64,000 bases of DNA from Aurelia coerulea (lineage: Eukaryota; Cnidaria; Scyphozoa; Semaeostomeae; Ulmaridae), in the NCBI GenBank assembly GCA_039566865.1, contig CM076961.1, positions 7,959,501-8,023,500 of the forward strand, read 5' to 3'. Under the pieces are notes generated by a model. It made no database searches. It was not told the DNA's origin and saw only the letters and a list, made by a program, of their open reading frames with translations. Positions 1 to 13,700 of this stretch are shown in pieces. Every line of letters begins with the position of its first letter. Position 1 is the first letter of the stretch. Position numbers and translations under genes: made by a program.

Positions 1-140
1 TTTTAGAAAACTGAAATTGTCTCCCTATGAGCAAAACGCAAACCTGTCTTTATACCACCATGTGTTGTATTTAATCATTGGCTATTGAACATATGTTTTG
101 TTTCACAAGTATTTTCGGTAAATTGCAAATGAAAATCAAA

Positions 141-901
141 ATAGGAGTGCTACAACTTGCTCCAAGCTTGGGGTAACGGGTACTAGGGCAAGTTGCAACA
201 GAACAAAATAAACAGTGAATAAAGTCTGTCTGCTAGTATAATCCTACATTTCACATCAAATAAAGTCAAAATCAGGAAAGATATCATCAAATAAAGTCAA
301 AATTAGATCAAATACATTATATTAAGTGTTATTTCATTATTTGCACACCACATGTCTTGGCTGCTTTCACTTATCTGAAAATCTTGAAAATCACCTGCTA
401 TATCAGTTTCAATCAATTTCACTCTCACTAAACTCTAATTCTATATCAAGCATATTGAACAATTGTTTTTTTTTTGACTGAATGGCTTTCAGAAAGAGCT
501 TATTTGTTTTTTTTTTGCAGAATTTTTTGTTTTTTTACAACTTGCCCCCAGACCGACAAGGTGTGAAAATGCACTGTTCTGGAAAAATGCATTTGAATAT
601 AGCATTCAAGCTCAATTTCAGGAGAAACATTATATATTTTACTTCAATACTGCATGACACCAACTACGGAACGCTGCGGAAAGAGAAGTTCTGAAATCCG
701 AAATTTACTTTTAGGCCAAAAAATGAGGATAGTAGTGCTAAAAAATAGCCGCCGGCAAGAACAAAAAGAACCACTATTTGAATTGAAGGTACTAACAACA
801 CATTCATTCACGCAAAGGCTGGTGAGCACAGCTTTAATAGCGGCAGAGAAATACCCTCTGTTACAACTTGCCCTGTTACTTTTACCCCCGGTCTCCCCTA
901 T
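141..901. mobile_element. Possible TIR (MITE-like) element
   Basis: The left end reads TAGGAG, then GGGGTAACGGGTACTAGGGC and AAGTTGCAACA. The reverse complement of the right end (about 858-901) reads TAGGGGAGACC, then GGGGTAAAAGTAACAGGGCA and AGTTGTAACA. The ends are diverged and the interior has only short open frames. Flanking TA on both sides would fit a TA target duplication. A related TTGCCCCCAGACCGACAAG motif lies inside near 543. Confidence 0.4.
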
Positions 902-904
902 TCA

Positions 905-1660
905 ATGCTTGTAATTAAATGGCAGCTCTGTCGCCAAAAACATTTTTGGCCTCACAATCTTTGGGAGAATTTTAGTCATTTTTGTGAAGCATTGAGAGGC
1001 AGACAAGTTAAAGGTTTATCAATGTTTTGCGGATTTGCAACAAATTCATTAGAGGTACGCTGCATGTTAACACACTTAAGAGAAATTTTAGCAAGGAAAA
1101 CCTATTCAGCGTGAAGTCAGATTAAATGGTAATTGTGAAGCAGTCATAAAAATATGATATTGCGAGGCTGAATTTACATCAAAAGCGTTTTTATTGTTGC
1201 TGCTCTAATTTGGTACGCATCTTGTGACGCATAGACTATACGCCTGATGTAGGCAGATATGAGTCTTGTCAGGAAGCAGAATTCAGTTTGCTTTCATTCA
1301 GTAATACATTCTAAATGGGCTGGAAAATTTTCTAGCTATTCTTTCTTAATTTAGGCCCACTATGCATGCTACATCTAGGCATAGGGCCCCTATTTTAACG
1401 TCCCTTCCGAAAAACAGCGAATTGTGTTGCTTGGCCAAGCATCCGAAAGTTCTCCCATTCGGATTTTGGCCTTACGCGACCGAGTTTAACGAAAACTGTG
1501 CCAGTCGCTTGGCCACTCACCCTGCATAACTAACATAAGGATGACTAATGCTTGCAGTAAGGCTGGCAGTATCCAATTTTAAAGCCTCCACATCAAGAAT
1601 CAACACATAACATTACAATTTCCACAATTTCTGGCGTTAGATAAAGTCGTTACATAAAAA
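905..1660. other. Intergenic/intronic stretch, no feature recognised
   Basis: Both strands were checked for the next sortilin exon (a FSTDEGxxW-like Asp box with GT-AG edges) and for transposon termini. I see neither; only short random open frames. Confidence 0.5.
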
Positions 1661-1669
1661 GCTACTCAC

Positions 1670-1770
1670 GATAAGACATTCTGAGTAATGTTGGTCTCCG
1701 TCTGCAGTGGTACAGCAACAATTAGATTTCCATGGTCACCAATTGCGTAGTGATGAGGACCATCGAGTAC
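1670..1770 (-). CDS. SORT1-like: Sortilin-like exon 17 (last exon in window)
   Basis: 33 codons plus TC, acceptor ACATTTGTAG, donor TATC|GTGAGT. The peptide VLDGPHHYAIGDHGNLIVAV is the family's GPHxYxxxDHGG signature. The next exon should start in phase 2 with the FSTDEGxxW blade; I did not find it in positions 1-1660, so it is probably outside the window. Confidence 0.94.
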
Positions 1771-4700
1771 CTACAAATGTAGCGACATATTAGACACGAC
1801 GTCATTGCAAGACATTGAAGGAATTGAATCGTGAATGCCTACTCATGCGTCATTTCATCTGAAGCTGTGTCGCCGATCAAAATGAAAGAAACGCTATCTA
1901 CGCAGACCTTGCATCGTTTAACCTTAGATACATCTAACCTTAGATAGATACATCCTTATCATCATCAGAGATGGGCAAGATACTCTGAGAAATATCTTAT
2001 TACAAGTTACTGTTATTGGAAAAATTAAGCATCTTATTGCAAGATACTGTTAGTAACAAATAAAAGTATCTTATTACAAGATACTAGATACTTTCAAAAA
2101 AAGTATCTAAGATAAAGTTTCAAGATAGTAGTTACAAGATACTTTAGCAAAGGGTACCTAACCAATGCCTCCTAACATTATGCGTTCTAGGTGGCACATT
2201 CATTTTGCATAAGTATTGCAATACAGAGTGCATTTAGTCTAATTGAGTGCATTTGTTTGGTCAGTCCTGCTCCTAACGCATGTGGACATTTCCTCATGCC
2301 TCCTTATTTTGCTTCCTATAGAGCGTATTTTTGAATCTATAAGAAATATTCCATATTTATTCACTTGCCCCTGAATTTTCTTTCGGGTGAAGAAACATGA
2401 GCCTAAGTCCAATGCATTTTATCGGTCTTCCAAAATCATCTATGTATGCTCTGTAAAAGCGCGGTGAAGACAAGGATCGTGATCAGAACATGACGTCAAT
2501 AAATGATTGCGGGAAATAGAATGCAATGATTTCTTCAACAAATGAACCGAATGTATTTTTTAAAGTTTTCAATAAAAGTCCTTGTTTGCCTTCAAGATCA
2601 TGAGTGTCTCAAAAAGCCTGTCTCCTGAGGCAGGTACTACTCTAAATACTTTTATTTTTATGTTTCAGGTTTATGTTCTATTTTATTCCTGTAGGTTTGC
2701 AACATTATCGTTTTGAATTATTCTCGTACTACAGCTCCTGCCCTGTCAAAAAAATTGACACAAGTATCTTGTAACTTTGAAGTGTTTTTCGAAAATATCT
2801 TATTACAAGATACTATTATTCAGCCAAATTAGTATCTTATTACAAGATAAATTACTGAGTACGGCAAGTATCTTATTACAAGATACTGTTACTGTTTTCA
2901 GTATCTAATTACTATCTTCCCATCCTTTTCCAGAAGAATCTGTTCCTCTTCCTTTCTAATCGAATCAACTCTTGCTTTTTCTACAAATTTTTCTCTCCAT
3001 TTCTTAGTCTTCCTCTGTCGTGCTTTCTTTCGCATGGTGTCCGTTCAGCGCATTGTTTTGCTCCTCGAATATCAACCATTCTTCCAATGAGACCTTCCAA
3101 CTCCCATTCAATTATTTCAACGTGGCTACTTACCTTTATGCATTGTATCCAAGGAATACAATATATTTCGAACCAAGTCAAAAATTTAAAAATGTTTGCA
3201 TATTTCGCTCCAATATATATGATGCCATATTCTGCTAGTCTATGCCCTTTTGCTTTGGCCTGCTTTCAATTTAATTCGAACGAATAGCTACGACATATGT
3301 ATTTCTACTACATAGGTATTTTCGGTCACTCGCATGTTTACTACTGTACTCAAGTTTCTACGGCTAGCCAAAAAGTACTATTTTTCCAATTTTACCTTTG
3401 TCCAATTATATCCACCATTCCTTGACATGTAAACGCTTGTGTTATTGGTATGTAAGGCATCTCCACTCACACCTAGATCAAATAAATGAATTCTTAACGC
3501 AAGACATAGAGTCCTTGTCCTGATAAAATTGTCTCCCACGATACTACTCCTTGCAATGGAACTAACGTAAAGACACGGTGAAACTTGAGTCTTGAGTTTT
3601 CAAGTTGCTCAGTGATTTCGCTCTACAATACCTGCGCAACCTCTTCGCCAAAAACTCAGCAGGCTCCTCCCGCAGCCCTGAGATAGATTTAAGAGAACAC
3701 TGGGATAGATTTAAGATTGCCAAAGAACAAGTCAGCAAATCAGCCTTTATTTTTATTTTTTTTTTTTATCCAATATAAAATTTTACAAAGACGAGATTAC
3801 CTAAAACAACACTTACAAACTACTTTACTACACTACAAGGACGATGCCATGAGGAGCAGAAGACCATGACTACCCCATGGCTATAACATAGAAAACAGGT
3901 AACTAAAAACTAAATCTAAATATACAAACAAGTACTAATACATAGGGCTACGCATATACAATTTCTACTATAAATACTAGAGTCGGGTTCACATTGGATG
4001 TAGGGCAATTTCTGTGTTTTGGATGTATCAGTTTAGTGTCACCTTGGACAGACGCTAAAATTTTACTGAACTCAGGAATTAAGTGTGAGTTAAAACTGTC
4101 GTCTGCACTATCATAACACTGAATTACCCAACATCCAATGTGAAACAGGCGTAAACAAGTGAACAAAAAATGAAAAAAAAAGAGAAAAGGACTTAGTGAC
4201 TGAGTGGCGTGAAACAAACTTTTCAGATCCATTTTAATCAAACCGACCTGTTTTGCGGATGAAATCTAGTGTCAGTTCGAGTATATATTTGTTGATTTCG
4301 TTAGACAGATCTTTATCCCCATACAATAGAATCTGAACAAGAACGTCGTTAGAGAGGCTGTTTATTTCTACAAATGGTCGTAATAATACCGAAACTCCAG
4401 CGAGAAGATCTCGTCGTTGAACATCAAATGAAGGGCAAAGCAACAAAAAGTGCTCCGTGTCCTCAATACCGTCATTCGTTGGACACATAGGGTTAACAGT
4501 GTCCCTAAAATTGTGCTTGAATTTGTGAAAATTTAGTCTGCTGAGACCAACCCTTATTTGGGAAAGATATGAAAGGCCTATTGGGTCATGAATACCAAAG
4601 ACAGGTTTTGCAGGGGGGCGAATTATTGATAGAAGCTTTGTCTTAAAGACAGCAACAGATGGTGCTAGCCTGATTTCAGGATCAAGTTTATTCCATTCAG

Positions 4701-7700
4701 AGGTGCAGTTAGGATAGAAGCTGGACTGAAATTTTTCTGTTCTTGCCCTTATTCGTCCAATAGCATCCTGATTGCGAAGAGAGTAGCTCGACTGATGAAG
4801 TGGTGGGATTGGCTCCTTTGTGTACAAGGGGGTGAGATTATTTATAATCTTATAGAACAAAGTGAGTCGTCTACTCCACCTACGGGAACTTAGTGACTCC
4901 CAGCCAAGCTCTGCATACAGTTTTTCGCGCGATGTTCCCCTCCATGTTCCTGTCTTTATTTCTGAGGAGCTAAACTATAGAGTAGCCTTCCTGCTGAGTC
5001 TAAGACGGCATTCTCCCTAAATGGTTTCAACAAATCAATATAGGGTTGAATATTTTTCCTTTTAAATTGCAAATTTCATAGAATTGTAAATAGGTTTAAA
5101 TATGGTGGTTTCCTATTTTCTGGTATTTTTATTGTATGTTTCAATTAAATTTTTATTGGAGAGTCCTTTGAAAACCAGCTTCTGCTTAAGGGCAACTCTC
5201 ATTAAAAGAATCAAACATGAAAGCGGGGTACTTGACATAAATTTGTACAGGAGAGTGCCAACGAAAAATATGTTTCTATCAAGCAAAATTTGAACTTAAT
5301 ATACAATACATTACCTGGTCCCATCCTCAGAGGGAAAAGACACGCAGTCACCTAGTTCCCACTACAGATATGGGACTTACAAATTAGAGGAAAACAATTT
5401 CCAAAAAGAAAAACCAACACACACTCAAAACAACAAAAACAAAAATTAAAAAACGTACAAAGGAAAAGAGAAATAGATGAAGGTTGCTGCTATGAAATTA
5501 CCCGAAAAGAGTTGCCAGCAACATCTCTTGGATCGTTCAATAAACGATATTGTTGCCTCAGTAATCATTTTATTATCAACTACATTCAAATCTGAAGTTC
5601 AGTACAAGAGCAATTCACACAAATCTTTTGAATCCATACTGGTGATGTCTAACCCAGGTACATCAGCAAGCTGACTGAACAGATCCGTGTGCATCAAGTG
5701 AAACTGAGGGCAATGCAGGAGAAAATGCTCGTTATCTTCGTTTCCCGTACAACATACACTACGAAGGCTTAAGTAGTGAAAGCTGAGTCGAAACCTATGC
5801 TCATCGAGTGGGCTGAAATTTACCCGCAACTTTGTTAGCTTCCTTTCATTTTCATTTTTTCAACATTTATACAAGCTTCTACTTTCGGCCTATCAACAAA
5901 TCATTTCAAAAGAAAAAAACAGTTAGTAAACAACTTTAATATGCTGCTCTACCAAGGGGTCGTGTTTGGGTCTTGTAGGTTCAAAAGATACTCTCTAAAA
6001 CCTTTTTTTTGTAACGAGCGATTGATTCTTGTTCTCGAATGCTGTCAGGGATATCATTCCAATGTTTGACACCAGAGAAGTAGAAACTTCGCTTTGCATA
6101 TTCTAACCTAACATTGGAAATTTGCAGATCTCTTTAATTTCTGGTTCTATACTCTGAAATCATGGATCTTTCAGTGAACCTATAGTGAAGATTTTTGGGA
6201 TAAAGGTCATGCAGAATTTTATATGTCATGACTCCTTTGTCAAAGGAGAGCAAAGACTTTACATTGAGCCATTTACAATTCCAACCGTTCTCATGCTTGG
6301 CGTTCACTATGCCCTTGTCTGTAATCGTTACAGTTGGGATAGCTTGGTGTTGGAAAGAGTACTCCAAACAATGTCGCCATAGAGAAGATGGCTTTCAAAG
6401 AGAGCTTTGTAGACTTGGTCAAGTACCTTTGCAGAAGGATGTTTTTCAGCTTTCTCAGGGAGCTCAAGCCCCCTTTCAGCTTGTTTTTGATAGTTTTATG
6501 CGGCTCCATTCAATAAAGGTCTTCGTCGATGTTGATTCCTAAATATTTTGTCTTGTCAACCCTTTTGACAATTTAATTATTGGGGACAAGATCTTGCAAG
6601 CCATCACCTAACCAATTCAGTCGTCTCTTATGGCCTATGACCACATATTCACTTTTGCTGGCATTCAAACTAAAACTAAGTTCATCAATCCTAATACATG
6701 TCATGTTATAAACATTGCACATAGATTTTTGGACCGGTCTGATAACTACAAGTAATTTTCGTTTAAATTCCGCAAGCTTATTGGATTCTTTGATATATTC
6801 ATCCAGCAAATTCCATTCGAAAAGGCCATTTTGGAAATAGGTACTTGCAAAATGCACAGTTCTTCAAGCTGGTTAGTATTCACGCTGACATCGTAAGCTG
6901 TGTGAAACAATGCGTTTAACAAGAATTTCGTCGAGAGGATGTGCTGGCGCGTGTGCTTTTTTAAGCTTGAACAATTGGCATATGCACCTATCCCACCTTA
7001 TCCCAGTTCCTCAAATAGCCTCTGCCTGCTTGTCCCCCTCCATGCTCCTGTGACACATAGTACAGCAGGATATTGTGTTTGCTCCAACCTTTTAGTGCTA
7101 TCTAGCTTCATTTCCGTTTCATTTCTGGAAAATGGTTTTCTTACCTGGCTCAATAGCTTTTTCCTCCAAACGATATCCGATTCTAAAAAAATTAGACCAG
7201 AGGCTGGAGGGGGAGCATGGTCACCAAGAGAGGGAATTTATGGGACATAGTTTTTTTAGATCACTTTTTTGCGTAGATTATGAATCCGGGTGTTGATCGG
7301 GCGGTTGAGGGGGCTTTTCGGAGATACAGGGGGGCAAAGGCCAAAAATAAGCCATATAGATTAACATCAAGAATATGAAAGTCTAAGAGGAGCAGAGTTT
7401 ACAGAGTAGCCTTTTTAGATCATGTTTGTCCATAGATTATGAATATTAATGTTGGTTGGGTGGTCGTAGTGCTTTTTTCCAGGATTAGGGGGCCGAAGAC
7501 CTAAAAAGCTACGCGGACACTAATGACTAATATGGAGACTGGGGAAATGTCAATGAGTTGGTATGTCATGAGAGCATCGGATTCTATGTGTAGATTAAGA
7601 ATCTAAACCTTGATTAGGAGGGTAGGGGGCTTTTCCGAGATATAGAGGGGGGCGAAGGCCTAAAAAAATTCCTCAGACACTAAATATTTAGACTATGAAA

Positions 7701-10700
7701 ACGCAAGAGTTGGTTTTTTTTTCAAAAAGAGCATCTGATTTACACATATTATTCGCGTAGATTACGAAACTTACGAAGCTCGCGTAGATTAATCGAAAGG
7801 TCAGGGGGACGTTCCCGAGATACAGGGAGGTGAATTCCTAGGTTTTACTAAGGAAGTGACTCTTCTCTAAGTTAGTTTGAGGTCCAGTTTGGGGAAAATG
7901 GCCTAAAAGATCCTGCTAGAATTAGTATATGTAAGTCAAACCCTGTCTTTGGCTGCAAAAGCTTTGCTTTGATTATGCTATTCGATGCATGAAGTGCTGC
8001 TGAAGTGGCAATATTTACAAATTTTATCTATAATACACTTACAGATTATTGTCCCGAATAATCAGTCCAATTCACGTACTCCGGGTCTGAAATTTCATTG
8101 CCACTTGCATTGTTCCCTTTATCCATCGATCAAGAGCTCTGCAGCTCTTGCTGAATAAGGTTCAGTAACCCAGTCGACAGGGCAATCTTCATTCCATTCA
8201 TGATTGCTTGGATCCTCGATTTCCACGATTGGGTTTTGTGCTTGTTGCCAAATTCTTGCAACGTTTGTTTGCGCGAAGAAGGTGCTTTTCAAGACTACTG
8301 TTATATAGAGACAAATCAGCGACCTTTCCATCACGCTAGAAGTTTTTGTAGATCATTCTTTTTCGTGCTTCATTTACACATTTGAGGTGATTCTCTCCAT
8401 ATAAGTGGCAAATAAGTCCTTCAATACAGAATCAACTAATTACTGAGACGGACGGTTTCCGTCCCCAAATTGCCGAGTAAAGTTAAGAATTCTTCATCAT
8501 CCTTGACTATGTTCCAAACTTTCTTTCCTATGCGCATAAAGGAAGAAACATAGTCGTTTCCGGAGAAAGCTTGCAACCCGAGAAGAACCTCTTTCTGGGC
8601 TTGTGACAGCTAGCAGGATGATAGGGACGAAACTTGTCTGTTCTTTCCTGTGCCATTATCGATATAAACGTTAAAGGTTGGGTCTTTCATTGGCCGAGAA
8701 ATGGGACAAAAACTGTAAGATTAGCCTATGTTGGTGTCTGCTTCTTCATGATTCGTTGCTAATCCCATTTCCTGAAAGCTTCTCTCTCTGGTGATTCTAA
8801 AGCAGCAGTACAGTGTTTCCTACAAAAATAAACAACACGATCTCTTTGAAATGATTGCATTTCTTCTTTCCAGACCTCTTTTTTAAAGAGGCTCTTCTCG
8901 AGTTGTGCGCTTTCTCTGGAAACGACTATGTTTCTTCTTTTATGCGCAAAGGAAAGAAAGTTTGGAACATAGTAAAGGATGATGAAGAATTCTTAACTTT
9001 ACTCGGCAATTTGGGAACGGAAACCGTCCGTCTCGGCAATTAGTTGATTCTGTATTGAAGAACTGGTTTGCTGTTTATATGGAGAGAAGCACCTCGAAAA
9101 TTTAAATGAAGCATTAAAAAGAATGTTCTAGAAAAACTTCGAGTCGAGCGTAATGAAAAGGCCACTGATTTGTCTTTACTACCCCCATGCAAGAGAAGTC
9201 TTGAAAAGCACCTTCTTCGCGCAAACAGCGTTGCAAGAATTTGGCGACAAGCACAATACCCAATCGTGGAAATCGAGAATCCAAGCAATCATGTTCAATC
9301 GTTCAATCGATAGAGAGAACATTGCAAGTGGCAATGAAATTTCAGACCAGGAGTACGTGAATTGGACTGAATATTCGGACAATAAGCTGTAAGTGTATTA
9401 CAGATAAAATCTGTATATATTGCCACTTCAGCAGCACATCGTGCATCGAATAGCATAATCAAAGCAAAGTTTTTGTAGCCAAAGACAGGGTTTGACTTAC
9501 ATGTACTAATTCTTGCATGATAAAGAGTTATCTTTTAGGCCATTTTCCCAAACTGGACCTCAAACTAACTTAGAGAAGAGTCACTTGCTTAGTAAAACCT
9601 TCAACTTTCACCTCCCTGTATCTCAGAAAGCCCCCCTGACCTCTCGATTAATCTACGCGAGCTTCGTAAGTTTCGTAATCTACGCGAATAATATGTGTAA
9701 ATCAGATGCTCTTTTTGAAAAAAACCAACTACCAACTCTTGCGTTTTCAGAGTCTAAATATTTAGTGTATGAGGAATTTTTTTAGGCCTTCGCCCCCCTC
9801 TATATCTCGGAAAAGCCCCCTAACCTCCTAATCAAAGTTTAGATTCTTAATCTACACATAGAACACATGTAAATCAGATGCTCCAATGAAATACCAACTC
9901 AATTGCATTTCCCTTGTCTCTATACTAGTGTCCGCGTAGCTTTTAAGTCTTAGGCCCCCCCAAATCCTGGAAAAACCACTTCGACCACCCAACCAACATA
10001 AATATCAATAATGTATGGACAAACGTGATCCAAAAAGGCTAATCTGTGAACTCTGCTCCTCTTAGGCTTTCATATTCTTGTTGTTAGTCTCTATGGCATA
10101 TTTTTAGCCTTTGCCCCCCTGTATCTCCGAAAAGCCCCCTCAACTGCCCGATCAACACCCAGATTCGTAATCTACGCAAAAATGTGATCTAGAAAAACGA
10201 TGTCCCATAAATTCCCTCTCTTGGTGACCATGCTCCCCGAGAAGTAAATTCCATAACGTAAAACTTTGACCGAAAAACGACTCCATCTTGTAAAATATCC
10301 CCCCTTTGACATCTATTGACAACCGGCTCTAGAAAATACCTTCTTTTGATACCTGGCACTAGAAAGAAATAGGTGAAAACGATACCCAGAAAAACAGCAC
10401 ATTCCCGTTGGAAAAATAGACTGAGTACCCCCTCCCGGGAAGGCGAGATAAACCTTCGTTTTATTTTCAAAGACTTTATGGAGGTTTAGAAACATCAACA
10501 AATGTAATCAGGTCGTTGACAGCCCTAGTTTTGCTTCCCTGTAATTCTTGAAATATTGTCCACAATTCTACCATACCAGCTGCATCTTATTTATCTGGTA
10601 TCATGTTGAAGCATTGACGATCTTTATTATCTCCCACCAAATTGGCAGCTTTCTTTTTCGTACCACAGGGATTTCTCTCTCTCTCCTTTTTACGGTTTTT

Positions 10701-13700
10701 CTAAGGTTTTTCTCGTCAATTTTTAGGTGGTTAGCAGATTCAAAGTTTCAAGGGAATTTGATTAAGATTTCGTACCGACACTTTGGAATTTCCCACAAAA
10801 ATAAACTCTTGAGATTCAAATCAACGAAAACTCTTTATAACGAAATGTTTTTACAGTTAATATAGTATAAAATGTAAGCAGATAACCTCTGCAGAACTCT
10901 TGAAATACCAATAGAGAAGATATTTTCGGAAAATACTTACCGTGCAGCATAATAATTCCAAGAGCTGTTTCGGTGCTTAGTGGGCTGGGCACCATATGAC
11001 CTCTCATCTGACTGTACGTATGATGATAATGTAATGAACATTTTGCATTCCCCTTTGTAATGAAAACAAAAGCAATCATAATTTAATCAATATCGAAAGG
11101 ACTGCCGTATGAGTAATAACATGTAACAACTGTTTTGCAATTTGCATAATCAAAACGAAAATACCTTCCTACTGACAATCGACATTTTTGAAAGGACTCT
11201 TCTTTCAGAAAATTTCAATCAAAAATTGCGATACATATTACTAACTACGTTACTTACAAATTACAATTAGATACCAATAAAATAATGTCACGGAGAGTAA
11301 AAGACTGTCTACCCTGTGGCCACCTTAGGGACCTCCGTCTCTAAGTTAATTAACCAAAACTGAAGAACTGCATCATATAGTCTGACAGCAGGTCCCTCTA
11401 TACACTCTGTGCAAAGTAAAGCGAAGCCGACTGAAGACGAAAATGTTCGAAAATCGATTGCGCTGTTATTATTCCATGGTCCGAGCCTATGGAGCAAATG
11501 AAATGTTAAGATTTGCATCGAAAAAGTTATACAAGCTTAGTTTAAACTATTGCAGATGGAGAAACGAAGTATTGGGAAGCTTAGTTCGATGATTGAGGAC
11601 AATTTTAACTTGTTGTGTTATGAATTCGGTGCTTGGATGTTGGACTGCGAGTAAAGACAAAACAACTTATTGAATTTGGCTTAACGACAAGTTTTACTCT
11701 TGGTACTATAGATGTAGTACTGCATTAGTTACTTCGATTCGAATTCTTGCATTCGAGCAATTACGCATGGCAGAAGTCAATGAACAAGACACAATAGAGC
11801 CGTACTGAGGTGCAACAAATAAGACATTAGACTTATGACGATGAGTCTCTCGTTTCCCTGTGCTCTTTGACTTCAAGATGGCGCTTCAGTCAACAGAGAC
11901 TCATATTATTACTCTGAAAAAGTTGACCCTATTTAGGCCTAATATGCTGGGGTTCCCAGCATACCAATCAGATTGCGAGATTTGGCAAAGAACAATCAGT
12001 TTCGAGCCTTCAATTCGATTGACGCAGTTGACTAAATTTGAAGGAAGTTGCTGCGGCAGGCACTTGAATATTTCTCTGGTATGTTTTGTTGTCTTAAAAA
12101 CGTGGACATTGCAGCATTAAACGACTTATTTTGCACTCACCAGGTAAACTGAACTTACTTCTCCTTCAGATGAATACCAAGTTTTGTTGATTAAGTGTCT
12201 GCTTACCGTGGTTTCTATCGCATTTCCTTTCTAAGGAGTGACCGTTGAACAGAGCCGAAGCAGTCGTTCGATCCAGATTCGATCGATCGAATGCAGAAGA
12301 TAGGGTCGGGTTTTTAACTGTTTCAATATTAGGCCTTTATCTGTAGTATTAAAAGGTTCTTAAAAACGGAGTTCTGTAATACACATCTCTAATCTAAAAT
12401 AAAACGGTTGATTCTGATGCATTTCGAGGTTCTGAACACGAATAAAAAGAGTTCACACCTCTAGGGGGCGCAGTTTTATCAAAAACCGGGGGCCTAAGTT
12501 TTGATGACGTCACAATAGCCTTTTGTGAAAAAAATTGTGATAATTGAATTTGAATTGTTTAGCCCCAAAGAGATCAATCTGATGAAATATTTTGTATTAG
12601 AAACATATGTTCCAGCTCTTATAATTTCTGATCTACGAGCCTTTAAAGTTTTCAAAAATTGCTGACTCAGCTTTTTTTTGGTAATTTTTATTTTCGGTTA
12701 CATACATCCAATTTTTACTTGCAAGATGTCATTCGATTCATCTCAACGAGGTCTATAAGATAGCACTAATTGTATCTGTGTATATTGTTCTGATTTCTTT
12801 TCACAGATGGAACAAATTTCCTTTGTTCTGTGTATGTTCTTTCACTAAGGAAATTTGTTCCATCTGTGAAACAAAATCAGGACAGCATACACAGATATAA
12901 TTAGCGCTATCTTATAGACCTCGTAGAGCTGAATCGCATGACATTTTGCAAGTAAAAATTGGATGTATGTAACCGAAAATAAGAATTACGAAAAAAGCTG
13001 AGTCAGCAATTTCTGAAAACTTTAAAGGCTCGTAGATCAGAAATTATAAGAGCTGGAACATATGTTTCTAATACAAAATGTTTCATCAGATTGATCTCTT
13101 TGGGGCTAAACAATTCAAATTCAATTATCACAAATTTTTTCACAAAAGGCTATTGTGACATCATCAAAAATTAGGTTTTTGAAAAAACTGCGCCCCCTAG
13201 AGGTGTGAACTTTTTTTATTCGTGTTCAGCACCTCAAAATGCGTCAGAATCCACCATTTTATTTTAGATTAGAGATGTGTATTACAGAGGTGACACGCTA
13301 GCGCTTCACAGATAAAGGCCTATATGAGTCCCTGTTGAGTACCGCAGGGATACAAGGGACTCATCGTCATAAGTCTAATAAGACACCAAGGTATTACCAT
13401 GAACTATTTTGAAACTTTCACTTATTATTTTCCAGTGAATTGCCTCGGCCTCCTGCAGACATTTCAGGATGGTGATTATAGAGCCTTAGCAAAATTGAAA
13501 GATAAAATACCTTTAGGGTGACGCCTTTGCATTGCTCTTCGTCCAGAAATAACGGATGCCAAGTAGTACCTCGATCAAATGATATGACAGATTTCAATGT
13601 TTTATCTGTGGAAAGCAAATCACAGAATATGGATGAATAACAAACTTTCTCAACGAGATCATAACAGAAAGACATAAAATTGATAAAATGGTGAGATCAA

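Larger units (their letters stand above)
7213..10236. mobile_element. Giant imperfect palindrome / foldback element
   Basis: The left arm (about 7213-8600) and right arm (about 8893-10236) are inverted copies over nearly their whole length, with point differences and small indels. Outer ends: GGGGAGCATGGTCACCAAGA and its complement at 10217-10236. A spacer of about 290 bases separates them. Each arm holds, from outside in, four degenerate 165-bp tandem units, a region of unique sequence and a decayed exon of a FEN/XPG-like protein. I cannot define a target duplication. It could be an inverted duplication rather than a transposon. Confidence 0.8.

Noticed and set aside
8119..9392. Apparent short genes in the palindrome
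   Set aside because: They are stops-and-frameshift fragments of one decayed sequence present inverted in both arms; annotated as pseudogene pieces.
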